DNA of 64,000 nt from Ensifer adhaerens. Lineage in GTDB: Bacteria; Pseudomonadota; Alphaproteobacteria; Rhizobiales; Rhizobiaceae. Below the pieces are notes generated by a model. That model saw nothing but the letters and a program-made list of their open reading frames with translations, was not told the origin of the DNA and did no database searches. Below, piece by piece: positions 10,989-20,882 of the stretch. Location: contig NZ_LGAP01000005.1 of the NCBI RefSeq assembly GCF_001270265.1, forward strand, positions 1 through 64,000, read 5' to 3'. The position numbers were made by a program, and so were the translations under genes. Each line of letters starts with the position of its first letter. The stretch's first letter is position 1.

Positions 10989-11663
10989 ATGCGCCTGCTC
11001 CTGGTTGAAGACAGTCCGCGACTGGTAGAACTGGTCGGAGAAACCATGCGCGATGCGGGCTGGCGGCTCGATGCGGTGTCGAGCGTTTCGGACGCCGAGG
11101 CAGCCATCGCGGCCCAGGAACACGATCTGATTCTGCTCGATCTCGGCCTGCCCGATGGCGATGGCCTGGCGCTCTTGAGCCGCGTTCGCCAGGAATATTC
11201 GGGCTTGCCCGTCTTGATCATCACTGCGCGCGGATCGGTCGATGAGCGCATCGCCGGACTGGATGCCGGCGCCGACGACTATCTGGTCAAACCCTTTCAC
11301 CACCGGGAGCTCTTGTCGCGATGTCGCGCGATGTTGCGGCGAAATCCGCAAGCGGTGCAGCCGGTGCTTGAGGCAGGCGCCCTACGCTACGACCCGGCAA
11401 CCGCAGACCTGACATGTGACGGCATCGTCGTGCCGCTGCCGCCGCGCGAACGCTCGCTGATCGAAATCCTGATGCGGGAAGTCGGCCGCGTCGTTCCCAA
11501 GCGCAAGCTCGAAACCGCACTTTCGGAGTATGGCCAGGAGATCAGCCCCAATGCGCTGGAGCTTGCCGTGTCCAGGGTCCGCAAACGGCTGCAGACCCAC
11601 GAAACCGGCATACAGATCGAGACCGTCCGAGGGATCGGCTATCTGCTCAGGCGAGCCTCATGA
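10989..11663 (+). CDS. OmpR/PhoB-family response regulator (PmrA/TctD-like)
   Basis: 224 residues from the ATG at 10989 (MRLLLVEDSPRLVEL). The receiver domain has the phospho-acceptor D51 (ILLDLGLPDGDG) and K101 (YLVKPF). A winged-helix DNA-binding domain (about 130-222) ends in VRGIGYLLRR. The stop overlaps the sensor kinase start (ATGA), so the two are translated together. The divergent eptA gene 282 bp away suggests a PmrAB-like role in controlling lipid A modification. An exact orthologue name cannot be given. Confidence 0.9.
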   Translation: MRLLLVEDSPRLVELVGETMRDAGWRLDAVSSVSDAEAAIAAQEHDLILLDLGLPDGDGLALLSRVRQEYSGLPVLIITARGSVDERIAGLDAGADDYLVKPFHHRELLSRCRAMLRRNPQAVQPVLEAGALRYDPATADLTCDGIVVPLPPRERSLIEILMREVGRVVPKRKLETALSEYGQEISPNALELAVSRVRKRLQTHETGIQIETVRGIGYLLRRAS

Positions 11664-13030
11664 AGAGGCCGAACCCATCGCTGATCGGCATCGTCGCCCG
11701 TCGCATCGTGGCGTTCTCGCTGCTCGCCATGGCAATCCAGATCGGCGTCGTCTTTGCGGATTATTGGTTCGACGATGACAAGCTCAGCGTTCTCATGCTG
11801 CAGCAGGAAACGGAAACGCTTGCGAGCGCCATCCGTGTCCGCGACGGCATTGTGAGTTTCGAGCCGGATCACGAACTGAGCGAGCGCTACCTGGATCGCC
11901 ATAACCGCGATGGCTCGATCTTCCTGCGGGTGAGAACGGAATCCGGAACGTCGCTCTATTCAAACTGCACGACGGAATGCGCCGAGCATTTTCTTCCACT
12001 GAGCATTGACGCGCCGAACTTCTGGAAGCGCGAAATTCAACCGGGTAAGCCATTCAGTATCGCCGGTGGACAAACCTTCGAGTTGGCCGGGGCAACTGTT
12101 CTGGTCGAGCTGGCGATTCTGAAGGATCCGAACGGCTTCATGTACAGCGCACTGCTGCACGAGATGTTCGATTCGATGATCGTGCCGATGACGTTGATGT
12201 TTTGCCTCGTCATCGGCGCGACGATCTGGTCGATCCGCAGTGCACTAAAACCGGTTGCCATGGCGGCTGCGGCAGCGGACGGGTTGGATCCCCGCGACAG
12301 CGCTGCTCGCCTACCGCTCACCCGCATGCCCGAGGAGATCGCCCGCCTGGTCAGTGCCGTCAACCGCATGCTGGCGCGTGTCGCTGACCTAATCCAATCC
12401 CAGAAACTGTTCTCCTCTTCCATCGCGCACGAGATCCGGACCCCGGTTTCGATCGCAAAGATGGAACTCAGCCACATCGACGACCCCCGCGCCCGCAATG
12501 CCGAGCGTGACCTCGATGCCCTCACGCATATTCTCGAACAATTGACCTCGCTTGCCCGGGCCGACGCCGTCGATCCGTCAGCCTATCAGTCGGCCAGCCT
12601 CTCGCAGATCGGCGCGAGCCTTGCAGAGGCGATCGCGCCCTTTGTCTTCGATCACGACAAATCGCTGGAATTCGTCGACGAGGGAACGCCTGCGGTAACC
12701 GTTATCCCGGCGCTCGTCGAGAACATGCTGCGCAACCTGATCGAGAACGCGGTCAAGCATAATCCGCCGGGCACCCGCATTGTGCTGACCTGCGGTCCCG
12801 GTGCGCTCGTCAGCGTCGAGGATGACGGCAAGGGGCTCGTCGATCTGCCAGAGCATCATGAAGATCTCGGTTACATCAAGCGATCGGGCCAGCTCGGCCT
12901 CGGCTTGAAAATCGTCCAGCGCATCAGCGAGCTGCATGAAGCCCCGATCACAATGGAGACCGCGCCGGATCGGGGCACGAAGATTACCATCGACTTCTCT
13001 AGCGCGCGATCAGACGGCGTGCAGACGTGA
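11660..13030 (+). CDS. Sensor histidine kinase partner of the upstream response regulator
   Basis: 456 residues. TM1 spans about 12-34, a periplasmic domain about 35-170, and TM2 about 172-195. A HAMP-like linker follows, then the HisKA box with H257 (SSSIAHEIRTPVSIAK) and an HATPase domain with N-box NLIENAVKHNPPG, G1 VEDDGKGL and G2 GLGLKIV. The periplasmic domain contains a close cysteine pair (SNCTTECAEH, residues 102-108) that may form a disulfide or bind a ligand. The signal is unknown. It overlaps the regulator gene by 4 bp. Confidence 0.9.
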   Translation: MKRPNPSLIGIVARRIVAFSLLAMAIQIGVVFADYWFDDDKLSVLMLQQETETLASAIRVRDGIVSFEPDHELSERYLDRHNRDGSIFLRVRTESGTSLYSNCTTECAEHFLPLSIDAPNFWKREIQPGKPFSIAGGQTFELAGATVLVELAILKDPNGFMYSALLHEMFDSMIVPMTLMFCLVIGATIWSIRSALKPVAMAAAAADGLDPRDSAARLPLTRMPEEIARLVSAVNRMLARVADLIQSQKLFSSSIAHEIRTPVSIAKMELSHIDDPRARNAERDLDALTHILEQLTSLARADAVDPSAYQSASLSQIGASLAEAIAPFVFDHDKSLEFVDEGTPAVTVIPALVENMLRNLIENAVKHNPPGTRIVLTCGPGALVSVEDDGKGLVDLPEHHEDLGYIKRSGQLGLGLKIVQRISELHEAPITMETAPDRGTKITIDFSSARSDGVQT

Positions 13031-13190
13031 CGCCCGATCCGCGGGAGGTCTACGCCATCAATGCTTCCGATGCGGGCGCCGTGCATATGTTTTAATCCGT
13101 AGCGTTTTTTTGGATGCAGATTTCCTGCCCAATTCAGCGGCATGTGCTATTGGCCTGGGCAATCAGTCATTCTGCCGCCCGCGAGATTCC

Positions 13191-14357
13191 ATGTCGAAGG
13201 CCAGCGCCTACCTCAAGCGTTTCATCCCATCGCTCGTTCCCGTCAGCCATATTGAGCGGCTGCGCGCGTCGCTTGGCGCCCTTGTCGGCATTCTTCTGAC
13301 CGGCCTCGTCAGCACTCTGGCGCTTGGCGCCGATGCCAGCCTGCCGCTGCTGATCGCGCCGATGGGCGCTTCTGCGGTCCTGCTGTTCGCCGCGCCGTCC
13401 AGTCCGCTGGCGCAGCCCTGGTCCATCCTCGGCGGCAACATCGTCTCGTCTCTGATCGGCGTCACCTGTGCGCTTCTCATTCCAGAGCCGGTCGTTGCGG
13501 CAGCCGTTGCCGTCGGCCTTGCGATCGCTGTCATGCTGTTGCTGGGCTGCCTTCATCCTCCAAGCGGCGCGGTCGCGCTGACTGCCGTGCTCGGCGGCAC
13601 GTCTATCCATGAGGCCGGCTACTGGTTCGTGTTGTCGCCGGTCGCGATCAACTCCGCCCTCATCCTCGTCGTCGCGCTGCTGTTCAACAACGCCACCGGC
13701 CGGCGCTACCCGCATCTGGCGCCCGCCGGCAATACGCACCGCACCGATGACCCACCGCCGATGCAACGTCTCGGCATCGTGCCGGAAGACTTGCAGGCCG
13801 TGCTGGCGCAGTATGGCGAGGTTGTCGACATCAGCCCGGATGAACTCGACGCCCTTATTCACCAGGCGCAGATCCGCGCCTTCAATCGGCGCTCGGGCGA
13901 GATCACTTGCGGCGAAGTCATGTCACGCGACGTCGCAACTGCCACGCCGGAAACCACGCTGCGGCAGGCGTGGCAGACTTTGCTGGATCACAACATCAAG
14001 GCTTTGCCGGTGGTCACGGAAAAGGACGGCATCGTCGGCATCGTCACCCAAACCGACTTCATCAAACATACCATGCTGGCGCCAAATACCGGGCTGCGGC
14101 AGCGCATCGGCAATGTCATCGGCTTGGGACCGAAGGCGCCCCGACTGGTTTCCGAGATCATGACGCCCCGCGTCCAGTCGGCTCTACCGGAGACGATGAT
14201 CGCCAAGCTCGTCCCGCCGATGGCCGACATGGGGCTGCACCACATGCCTGTCGTCGACGCCAACAATCGGCTGGTCGGAATCGTTACGCAGTCCGATCTG
14301 ATTGCCGCACTCTTCCAGCGCAGGCTGGAAAATGACGACGAGCGCGACGTCGCCTAG
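13191..14357 (+). CDS. HPP-family integral membrane protein with a C-terminal CBS pair
   Basis: 388 residues from the ATG at 13191, the start that begins just before the conserved helix-rich region; the upstream ribosome-binding site is weak. The N-terminal part has four to five helices with the family signatures LIAPMGASAVLLFAAPSSPL (pieces of 54-73), PWSILGGN and LHPPSGAVAL with HPP at 122-124. The cytoplasmic part (about 235-385) has two CBS repeats, MSRDVATATPETTLRQAW and IMTPRVQSALPETMIAKL. HPP proteins are poorly characterised; plant and cyanobacterial members have been linked to nitrite transport. The CBS pair suggests gating by an adenine nucleotide. Confidence 0.82.
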   Translation: MSKASAYLKRFIPSLVPVSHIERLRASLGALVGILLTGLVSTLALGADASLPLLIAPMGASAVLLFAAPSSPLAQPWSILGGNIVSSLIGVTCALLIPEPVVAAAVAVGLAIAVMLLLGCLHPPSGAVALTAVLGGTSIHEAGYWFVLSPVAINSALILVVALLFNNATGRRYPHLAPAGNTHRTDDPPPMQRLGIVPEDLQAVLAQYGEVVDISPDELDALIHQAQIRAFNRRSGEITCGEVMSRDVATATPETTLRQAWQTLLDHNIKALPVVTEKDGIVGIVTQTDFIKHTMLAPNTGLRQRIGNVIGLGPKAPRLVSEIMTPRVQSALPETMIAKLVPPMADMGLHHMPVVDANNRLVGIVTQSDLIAALFQRRLENDDERDVA

Positions 14358-14472
14358 GGCGGCCGTCTATCGAACCGCCCTCCCCGAGCGGCGCTGCCAA
14401 GCCATATCTTAGAAAGTGCATTCCGACCTCGCCGGCTGGTGACGTTTCTTGAGTCGCATCACGCCAATTCAT

Positions 14473-14505
14473 TCGATTGACTTAATCGACTGAGTGACGT
14501 AATAT
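14473..14505 (+). promoter_or_regulatory. Sigma70-type promoter with overlapping dyad upstream of cecR
   Basis: TTGACT (14477-14482) and TAATAT (14500-14505) are 17 bp apart, close to consensus. An inverted repeat TCGATT-gactt-AATCGA (14473-14489) overlaps the -35 box and is a plausible TetR/CecR operator. Transcription would begin about 7 bp after the -10 box, which is at the ATG itself, so the message may be leaderless. Confidence 0.6.
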
Positions 14506-14511
14506 GCGCAC

Positions 14512-15216
14512 ATGATGAAAAACGAAAATTCCCAATCCGCCCCCAGACCCGATCGCGGCGACGCCACGAGAGCGAAGCTGCTTTCAGCGTCCATCGACAT
14601 CTTCGGACGTTACGGCTTCGATGGCGCAAGCACGCGCAAGCTGGCCGATGCGGCCGGCGTCAACCTGCAGGCGATCCCTTACTATTTTGGCGGCAAGGAA
14701 GGTCTCTACATCGCCGCCGCCGAACATCTGGCCGCGATCATCGGCGGACATGTCGCCGATCTGCGAACGTTGATCCTGGAGCGCCTGGCACGACTTGATG
14801 CGGAAGGTGCCGCGATGGGCCCGAAGGAGGCACGCGCCTTGCTGACGCAGATGGTCCAGCGCATGGTCGGGCTCTTCGTCAGCCGGCAGTCCGAGAGTTG
14901 GGCCCGTTTCATCATCCGCGAACAGATGGAGCCGACGGAAGCCTTCGCACGCGTCTACGAGAATATCATGGGTCCGATGATCTCAATGGCCGGCCGGCTG
15001 GTCGGCACGATCCTTGGCGAGGACCCGGCGTCGCAGCAAGTCCGGCTCAGGACGCTGTCCTTCGTCGGTAGCATCCTCGTCTTCCGCATGGCGCATGCCG
15101 CACTGCTGCGACAGATGCAATGGGAAGCTGTCGGCCCGGCCGAACTCGAGACGCTGCAGCGCCATGCCGCCAACCTCGTCGAAGTGCTCGGCGAAAATGC
15201 GGAGCGCCAGCCATGA
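14512..15216 (+). CDS. cecR: TetR-family regulator, CecR (YbiH) type
   Basis: 234 residues with a TetR helix-turn-helix at about 20-65 ([19 protein letters not shown]) and a C-terminal CerR-type ligand domain. Two adjacent ATG codons (14512, 14515) are possible starts, with no Shine-Dalgarno sequence. In E. coli CecR controls ybhGFSR, and here the same four transport genes follow directly: the stop overlaps the next gene (ATGA). It probably represses the operon and itself from the dyad in the promoter and is released by a toxic compound. The rhizobial ligand is unknown. Confidence 0.88.
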   Translation: MMKNENSQSAPRPDRGDATRAKLLSASIDIFGRYGFDGASTRKLADAAGVNLQAIPYYFGGKEGLYIAAAEHLAAIIGGHVADLRTLILERLARLDAEGAAMGPKEARALLTQMVQRMVGLFVSRQSESWARFIIREQMEPTEAFARVYENIMGPMISMAGRLVGTILGEDPASQQVRLRTLSFVGSILVFRMAHAALLRQMQWEAVGPAELETLQRHAANLVEVLGENAERQP

Positions 15217-16223
15217 GCCGAAAGATACTCATTCCCGTCGTCCTCGTCGCCGGAGCAGTCGCCGCCGGCTGGTGGTTCGAGCTTCCCTCGCGGCTCGGCT
15301 GGACCGAGCAGCGACCGGCCTCAGTGCTTTACGGAAATGTCGATATCAGGCAGGTCTCCCTCGGCTTCCGCGTCAGTGGCCGCATAGACAAACTGGCTGT
15401 CGACGAGGGCGACCCGGTCAAGGCCGGTGATCTCCTCGGCACGCTCGATGCCACGCCTTTTCAGCAGGCGGTCGATGCGGCCGAGGCGGATCTCGGCGCA
15501 TTGCGCGCCAATCTCGACAAGCTGAAAGCCGGCGCACGCAAGACCGAGATCTCTCAGGCGCGCGCCGTCCACGAGGAGCGGCTCGCTGAACTCCAGAATG
15601 CCGATCTGGCCTATGAGCGCGCTCGGCAATTGCGGCCGAATGGCACGATTTCGCAGGCGAACCTCGATGAGGCGAGCGCCGCGCGGGCCGCGGCTGCCGC
15701 ACGCACCACCTCCGCTCGCGAAGCGCTCGCACTCCTTGAGGAGGGAAGCCGGGTCGAAGACATCGCCGCTGCAGCTGCTCAGGTTCGGGCTGCCGAAGCC
15801 CGGCTCGCGAGCGCACGCACGTCGCTTTCCGATACGCGGTTGCTGGCGCCGAGCGACGGCATCGTGCTTTCCCGCGTCCGCGAGCCCGGCGCCATGGTCG
15901 CGCCATCGGATACGGCCTATGTGATTTCGCTGAGTGAGCCCGTCTGGGTTCGTGCCTATGTCGCCGAACCCGACCTTGGGCGTGTGCATCCCGGCATGAA
16001 AGTCGAGATCGTTTCGGATACCGCCCCGGATCGGCCGTATGAGGCAACGGTAGGCTTCATTTCTCCCGTTGCCGAATTCACCCCGAAGTCAGTCGAAACG
16101 CCGGAACTGCGCACTGATCTCGTCTACCGCCTGCGTATCGTCGTGACGAAGCCGGGAGCGGATCTGCGTCAGGGCATGCCCGTGACCGTGCATCTGCCAG
16201 AGACTGAAAGAGGCGCATCATGA
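15213..16223 (+). CDS. ybhG: Membrane fusion (HlyD/YbhG-type) protein
   Basis: 336 residues, near the E. coli YbhG length. An N-terminal membrane anchor ([18 protein letters not shown]) is followed by a lipoyl-like half-motif ([20 protein letters not shown]). A long alpha-helical hairpin (about 80-190, rich in Ala, Glu, Arg) comes next, then the second lipoyl half ([17 protein letters not shown]) and a beta-barrel. It would bridge the inner-membrane ABC-2 exporter to an outer-membrane channel. The start overlaps cecR and the stop overlaps ybhF by 4 bp each. Confidence 0.88.
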   Translation: MSRKILIPVVLVAGAVAAGWWFELPSRLGWTEQRPASVLYGNVDIRQVSLGFRVSGRIDKLAVDEGDPVKAGDLLGTLDATPFQQAVDAAEADLGALRANLDKLKAGARKTEISQARAVHEERLAELQNADLAYERARQLRPNGTISQANLDEASAARAAAAARTTSAREALALLEEGSRVEDIAAAAAQVRAAEARLASARTSLSDTRLLAPSDGIVLSRVREPGAMVAPSDTAYVISLSEPVWVRAYVAEPDLGRVHPGMKVEIVSDTAPDRPYEATVGFISPVAEFTPKSVETPELRTDLVYRLRIVVTKPGADLRQGMPVTVHLPETERGAS

Positions 16224-17956
16224 CTGACGAGCCCTTCGTGCGGATCTCCGGCGTCGTCAAGCGTTTTGGCAAGGGAGCACCCGCGCTCGATCATATCGAC
16301 GGGGAGATTCTTGGTGGTCGTATCACCGGCCTTGTCGGCCCCGACGGCGCGGGTAAGACGACGCTGATCCGGCTGATGACCGGTCTGATGCTGCCAGACG
16401 AGGGAAAGGTGGACGTACTGGGCTTCGACACCGCGAAGGATCCCGCCGGCATTCAGGCGTCTATCGGCTACATGCCGCAGCGCTTCGGCCTCTATGAAGA
16501 TCTGAGCGTACAGGAAAACCTCGATCTTTACGCGGACCTGCGCGGCCTTCCGCTCGCCGAGCGCACGGCGACGTACGACGAACTGCTCGAATTCACCGAC
16601 CTCAAACGCTTCACATCCCGGCTGGCGGGCAAACTTTCCGGCGGCATGAAGCAGAAGCTCGGGCTTGCCTGCGCATTGCTGCGCAAACCGCGGCTGCTGT
16701 TGCTCGATGAGCCGGGCGTCGGTGTCGATCCGATCTCCCGCCGCGACCTTTGGAAGATGGTCGAAAACCTGACGGCCTCCGGCATCGGCGTCGTCTGGTC
16801 GACAGCCTATCTTGACGAGGCGGAAGCCTGCGACGGGGTGCTGCTTTTGAATGAAGGCAAGCTGCTTTTTGCCGGTGCGCCCTCCGAACTCACGGGACGC
16901 GTCGCTGATCGTGTCTTCAAGGTTTCCGGCGTCACCGGACGCCGCCGCGAGACGCTCGCGCGCTTTCTTGATAAGGACGGCGTCGTCGATGGCGTCATCC
17001 AGGGTGAGGCTATTCGCCTGGTCATGGCGCCCGGGGCAACACCGCCGTCTGCGCCGTCGGAGAATGCGGGGGTCACGCCACAAGCGACTGTGACGCCACC
17101 ACGTTTCGAAGACGCGTTCATCGACATGCTGGGCGGCGGTCCCGGCGGCCATTCGAAACTGGCAGAGGCACAGAAGCCGTTTGCGAACGAGAGCGGCAAG
17201 CCGGTGATCGAGGCTCACGGGCTGACAAAGCGCTTCGGCGATTTCACCGCTGCCGACGATATAACCTTCGACATTCCGCGCGGCCAGATCTTCGGACTTC
17301 TAGGCCCCAACGGCGCCGGAAAATCGACGACGTTCAAGATGCTCTGCGGATTGCTGAAGCCGAGCGCCGGCGAAGGTCGGGTTGCCGGTTTCGACCTGCG
17401 CCGGGATGCCGCCGAAGCCCGCAACCGCCTCGGCTACATGGCGCAAAAATTCTCGCTCTACGGCGATCTGAGCGTCGCGCAGAACCTGAATTTCTTTGCC
17501 GGTGTCTATGGCTTGTCCGGCGAGCGCAAGAAGGAGCGGACACAGCTAATGGTCGAGATTTTCGGTTTTGGCCGCCTGCTGGCTATGTCCGCCAAGGACC
17601 TGCCGCTCGGCCTCAAGCAGCGCCTCGCCCTTGCTTGTGCCGTTCTGCACGAACCGGAAGCCCTGTTTCTCGACGAGCCGACTTCGGGCGTCGACCCGAT
17701 CACCCGGCGCGAGTTCTGGACCCATATCAATGGCCTCGTCGAAAAGGGCGTGACCGTGCTGGTCACCACCCATTTCATGGACGAGGCGGAATATTGCGAT
17801 CGGATCTCGCTCATCTATCGCGGCCGATCGATCGCACTCGGCTCGCCCGACGACTTGAAAAAGCAGGTGGCCGATGCGGCCTGTCCCGACCCAACGATGG
17901 AAGACGCCTTCATCGCCCTGGTGCAGAGGTCGGAAGAAAGGCAGGCGGCAGCATGA
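16220..17956 (+). CDS. ybhF: ABC exporter ATPase with two fused nucleotide-binding domains, YbhF type
   Basis: 578 residues, the same length as I recall for E. coli YbhF. Domain 1 has Walker A GPDGAGKT at 40-47, signature LSGGMKQK and Walker [13 protein letters not shown]. Domain 2 (from about 330) has Walker [10 protein letters not shown] near 362, Walker [13 protein letters not shown], and a degenerate signature LPLGLKQR. An Ala/Pro/Thr-rich linker (about 270-300) joins them. It powers export through the YbhS and YbhR membrane subunits encoded downstream. The degenerate second signature is, as far as I remember, a feature of the family and not a defect. Confidence 0.9.
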   Translation: MTDEPFVRISGVVKRFGKGAPALDHIDGEILGGRITGLVGPDGAGKTTLIRLMTGLMLPDEGKVDVLGFDTAKDPAGIQASIGYMPQRFGLYEDLSVQENLDLYADLRGLPLAERTATYDELLEFTDLKRFTSRLAGKLSGGMKQKLGLACALLRKPRLLLLDEPGVGVDPISRRDLWKMVENLTASGIGVVWSTAYLDEAEACDGVLLLNEGKLLFAGAPSELTGRVADRVFKVSGVTGRRRETLARFLDKDGVVDGVIQGEAIRLVMAPGATPPSAPSENAGVTPQATVTPPRFEDAFIDMLGGGPGGHSKLAEAQKPFANESGKPVIEAHGLTKRFGDFTAADDITFDIPRGQIFGLLGPNGAGKSTTFKMLCGLLKPSAGEGRVAGFDLRRDAAEARNRLGYMAQKFSLYGDLSVAQNLNFFAGVYGLSGERKKERTQLMVEIFGFGRLLAMSAKDLPLGLKQRLALACAVLHEPEALFLDEPTSGVDPITRREFWTHINGLVEKGVTVLVTTHFMDEAEYCDRISLIYRGRSIALGSPDDLKKQVADAACPDPTMEDAFIALVQRSEERQAAA

Positions 17957-19101
17957 GTTCGCCCGCACCGATCGCAGCGCCGACAACCGGGCGCGGACGC
18001 CGCTTTGCCGCGCTGGTGCGCAAGGAAAGCTACCAGATCGTGCGCGACCCGAGCAGCATTCTGATCGCCTTCGTCCTGCCGCTGATCCTTCTGTTCCTGT
18101 TCGGCTATGGCGTATCTCTCGATACCACGCAAACGCGCATCGGCCTCGTGGTGGAACAGGAGACGCCACTCACGCGCGATCTCGCCGCTGGCTTCCAGGC
18201 ATCGCGCTACTTCTCCGTCAGCCTTGGGCGCGACCGCCGCGATTTCGAAGACGATCTCGTGCTCGGGCGTATCCGCGGCCTCGTCATCATCCCAGCCCGC
18301 TTTGAGGCCGATCATGCGGCGGGCCAGCACCCCACATTGCAGGTTCTCGTTGACGGCTCGGACCCGAACACGGCCAACTTCGTGCAGAACTATGCGCAGG
18401 CGACAGTCGCCAACTGGGAGCGCCAGCGGCTCGAACAGGACGCCGGTCGTCCACCGGCGATCTCTACCGAACAGCGTTTCTGGTTCAATCCGGAGCTGAC
18501 GAGCCGGAATTTCCTTGTCCCCGGTTCGATCGCCATCGTCATGACCCTCGTCGGCACGCTTTTGACCTCATTGGTCGTGGCGCGCGAGTGGGAGCGCGGC
18601 ACAATGGAAGCGATGATGGCAACGCCGGTATCGGCCGCTGAGCTGCTGGCCGGCAAGCTCCTGCCCTATTTTCTCCTCGGTCTGACATCGATGACGCTCT
18701 GTGTACTCCTCGCCGTTTTTCTCTTCGGCGTGCCGTTCCGGGGCTCGGTTGCCGCACTTTATGCGCTGTCAGCAACGTTCCTGATGCCGGCACTCGGCCA
18801 GGGCCTGTTGATTTCCGCGGCGACCAAGAACCAGTTCCTGGCCTCGCAGCTTGCGCTGATCTCAGCCTTCCTGCCAGCGTTCCTGCTGTCCGGCTTCCTG
18901 TTCGAGATCAACTCGATGCCGACGGTCATCCAATGGATCACCTTCATCGTGCCGGCACGCTATCTCATTCCGAGCCTGCAGACGGTGTTTCTGGCCGGCG
19001 ACATCTGGCCGATGTTCCTGCAGTCGATTGCCGTCATGCTGCTGATCGGCTGCGTCTTTTTCGTGCTCGCGGCACGAAGCACCCGCAAGAGGATCGGTTG
19101 A
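17953..19101 (+). CDS. ybhS: ABC-2 type exporter permease YbhS
   Basis: 382 residues from the ATG at 17953, which overlaps the ybhF stop. An N-terminal helix (SILIAFVLPLILLFLFGYGV) is followed by a large extracytoplasmic domain (about 50-180). Five more helices form the ABC-2 membrane domain, containing ARYLIPSLQTVFLAGD near the end. It pairs with YbhR (next gene, one base away) to form the membrane channel. In E. coli this system affects sensitivity to some antibiotics and exports cations; the substrate here is unknown. Confidence 0.88.
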   Translation: MSSPAPIAAPTTGRGRRFAALVRKESYQIVRDPSSILIAFVLPLILLFLFGYGVSLDTTQTRIGLVVEQETPLTRDLAAGFQASRYFSVSLGRDRRDFEDDLVLGRIRGLVIIPARFEADHAAGQHPTLQVLVDGSDPNTANFVQNYAQATVANWERQRLEQDAGRPPAISTEQRFWFNPELTSRNFLVPGSIAIVMTLVGTLLTSLVVAREWERGTMEAMMATPVSAAELLAGKLLPYFLLGLTSMTLCVLLAVFLFGVPFRGSVAALYALSATFLMPALGQGLLISAATKNQFLASQLALISAFLPAFLLSGFLFEINSMPTVIQWITFIVPARYLIPSLQTVFLAGDIWPMFLQSIAVMLLIGCVFFVLAARSTRKRIG

Positions 19102-19102
19102 C

Positions 19103-20215
19103 ATGTGGTGGACTCGGCTCAAGGCGCTGATCGTCAAGGAACTGCTGGCGGTGCTGCGCGACCCCAAGGGCCGCGCAATCCTGATCGGGCCGCCGATCGT
19201 GCAGCTGCTGGTCTTTTCCTATGCGGCGACGCTCGAGGTGACGAATGTCGACGTCATGGTTCTCAACCGCGACAATGGCCATTGGGGCCAGGAGCTCGTC
19301 GAGCGGATTGACGGCTCTCCGACGTTTCGAAGTATCGCATTCACCGACGATCAAAACGAGGTTCGCGACGCCATCGACAGGCAACGCGCCATAGCCGCCG
19401 TGGAGATCGGCCCGACCTTCTCGCGCGACATCGAAGCGGGCCGGCCGGCTGAGGTCCAGATCATTCTCGACGGGCGTCGGTCGAATGCATCGCAGATCGT
19501 CTCGGGATATCTCGGACGCATCGTCGGCACGCTCGCCGCCGATACGCCGGCCGGCGAGCGCACGGCTTCCGAGACCATTGCAGTCGTTGCGCGAAACTGG
19601 TTCAATCCCAACCTCACCTATCAGTGGTTCATGGTGCCCAATCTCGTTGCCAGCATCGCGCTGTTGATCGGACTGATCGTCACTGCGCTTTCGATCGCGC
19701 GCGAACGGGAGCTGGGCACCTTCGACCAGTTGATGGTATCGCCGTTGCGCACGCATGAGATCCTGATCGGCAAGCTGATACCGCCGATGATGATCGGGCT
19801 GTTTCACATCACGGTCTATATTCTCGCCGCCGTCTTCATCTTCGGCGTGCCGCTGCGTGGTTCGCTGTTCCTGCTCTACGGCAGCGCGGTGTTCTATCTT
19901 GCAGCGGTGGTCGGGCTCGGCCTGTTCATTTCCGCACTGTCGATGACACAGCAGCAGGCAATCCTCGGCGCCTTCCTGTTCATGGTGCCGGCGATGTTGC
20001 TCTCCGGTTTCGCAACGCCGATCGAGAACATGCCGACCTGGCTGCAGCCCGTGACGTTGGTCAATCCGCTGCGCTACTTCCTGGTGATCGTGAAGGGGGT
20101 GTTCCTGAAGGATATCCCGCTGGCCGAGGTCGTGCGCCAGACGATTCCGCTTTGCGTCATCGCCCTCGTCACGCTCTCGGCCGCGTCATGGTTGTTCCGT
20201 CGTCGGCTGGAGTGA
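19103..20215 (+). CDS. ybhR: ABC-2 type exporter permease YbhR
   Basis: 370 residues with the same architecture as YbhS: an N-terminal amphipathic part and helix (AILIGPPIVQLLVFSYAATL), an extracytoplasmic domain, then five helices. ABC-2 signatures include RERELGTFDQLMVSPL and LVNPLRYFLVIVKGVFLKD. It is the last gene of the cecR-ybhGFSR operon and stops 3 bp before the convergent esterase gene, with no visible terminator between them. Confidence 0.88.
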   Translation: MWWTRLKALIVKELLAVLRDPKGRAILIGPPIVQLLVFSYAATLEVTNVDVMVLNRDNGHWGQELVERIDGSPTFRSIAFTDDQNEVRDAIDRQRAIAAVEIGPTFSRDIEAGRPAEVQIILDGRRSNASQIVSGYLGRIVGTLAADTPAGERTASETIAVVARNWFNPNLTYQWFMVPNLVASIALLIGLIVTALSIARERELGTFDQLMVSPLRTHEILIGKLIPPMMIGLFHITVYILAAVFIFGVPLRGSLFLLYGSAVFYLAAVVGLGLFISALSMTQQQAILGAFLFMVPAMLLSGFATPIENMPTWLQPVTLVNPLRYFLVIVKGVFLKDIPLAEVVRQTIPLCVIALVTLSAASWLFRRRLE

Positions 20216-20218
20216 ACA

Positions 20219-20821
20219 TCAACCTTTGATGAAACGTTCGATCGCGGAGATTTCATTCTGCCGGATGTCATGCCCGCCGGCATGCCATTCGAGATCGGTG
20301 CTAGTGCCCTGTGCATTGAAGTAGTCCGCCAGGGCCTGTGTTTGCGCTGCCGGGCAAATCGGGTCGCGCTCCCCGGCCGTGATCAGCACATGGCGCCCCG
20401 TAAGTGCTGCATTGTCTCTGGGGCGGAACGGGATCAGCGGATGCATCAGGATCGCCCTGTCGAAAAGGCCGTTCTCGAAAAGCACATTGGCAAGAATGTT
20501 CGCCCCGTTCGAGTAGCCGAGGCCAATAATCTCCGAGGCCTGATGCTCCTCGGCCAGGACCTTGACGAAGCCGGCCATCTTTTTCGTTGCTCGGGACAAG
20601 TCCGCCATGTCGTAAACGCCTTCGCCGGTCCGCTTGAAGAAGCGGGCAGCGCCATGCTCCGACACGTCACCGCGCGGCGATACGACCGTTGCTTCGGGCA
20701 AAAGTTGCGTGCCGAAGGTGAAGAACTGGTTCTCGTCACCGCCCGTGCCGTGGAAGACGAAGAAGATCGGATTGCCGGGTTGGCCGGCCTTCAGTTTGTG
20801 TACGTAGCCGTGATCGGCCAT
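20219..20821 (-). CDS. Alpha/beta-hydrolase, MhqD-like carboxylesterase
   Basis: 200 residues with a complete catalytic triad: nucleophile S104 in GYSNGAN, D153 in ERDPICP and H184 in GGHDI. The oxyanion segment HGTGGDENQF is at 24-33. The phospholipase/carboxylesterase fold and length match MhqD, a hydrolase induced with the ring-cleaving glyoxalase MhqO during quinone stress in Bacillus. An MhqO-like gene lies immediately upstream (61 bp), so the pair is probably one operon for detoxifying quinones or other electrophilic aromatics. Confidence 0.85.
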   Translation of the reverse strand: MADHGYVHKLKAGQPGNPIFFVFHGTGGDENQFFTFGTQLLPEATVVSPRGDVSEHGAARFFKRTGEGVYDMADLSRATKKMAGFVKVLAEEHQASEIIGLGYSNGANILANVLFENGLFDRAILMHPLIPFRPRDNAALTGRHVLITAGERDPICPAAQTQALADYFNAQGTSTDLEWHAGGHDIRQNEISAIERFIKG

Positions 20822-20882
20822 GGAAATCTCCTTGTTGCTTGCCGGAAGTGGCGGCGGGGGGTCGCCCCGGCCGCCGTGCGCT

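Noticed and set aside
16220-17956. Degenerate second ABC signature (LPLGLKQR) in YbhF as a sign of a broken gene
   Set aside because: The full length matches YbhF, all Walker motifs are present, and I recall the same change in E. coli YbhF.
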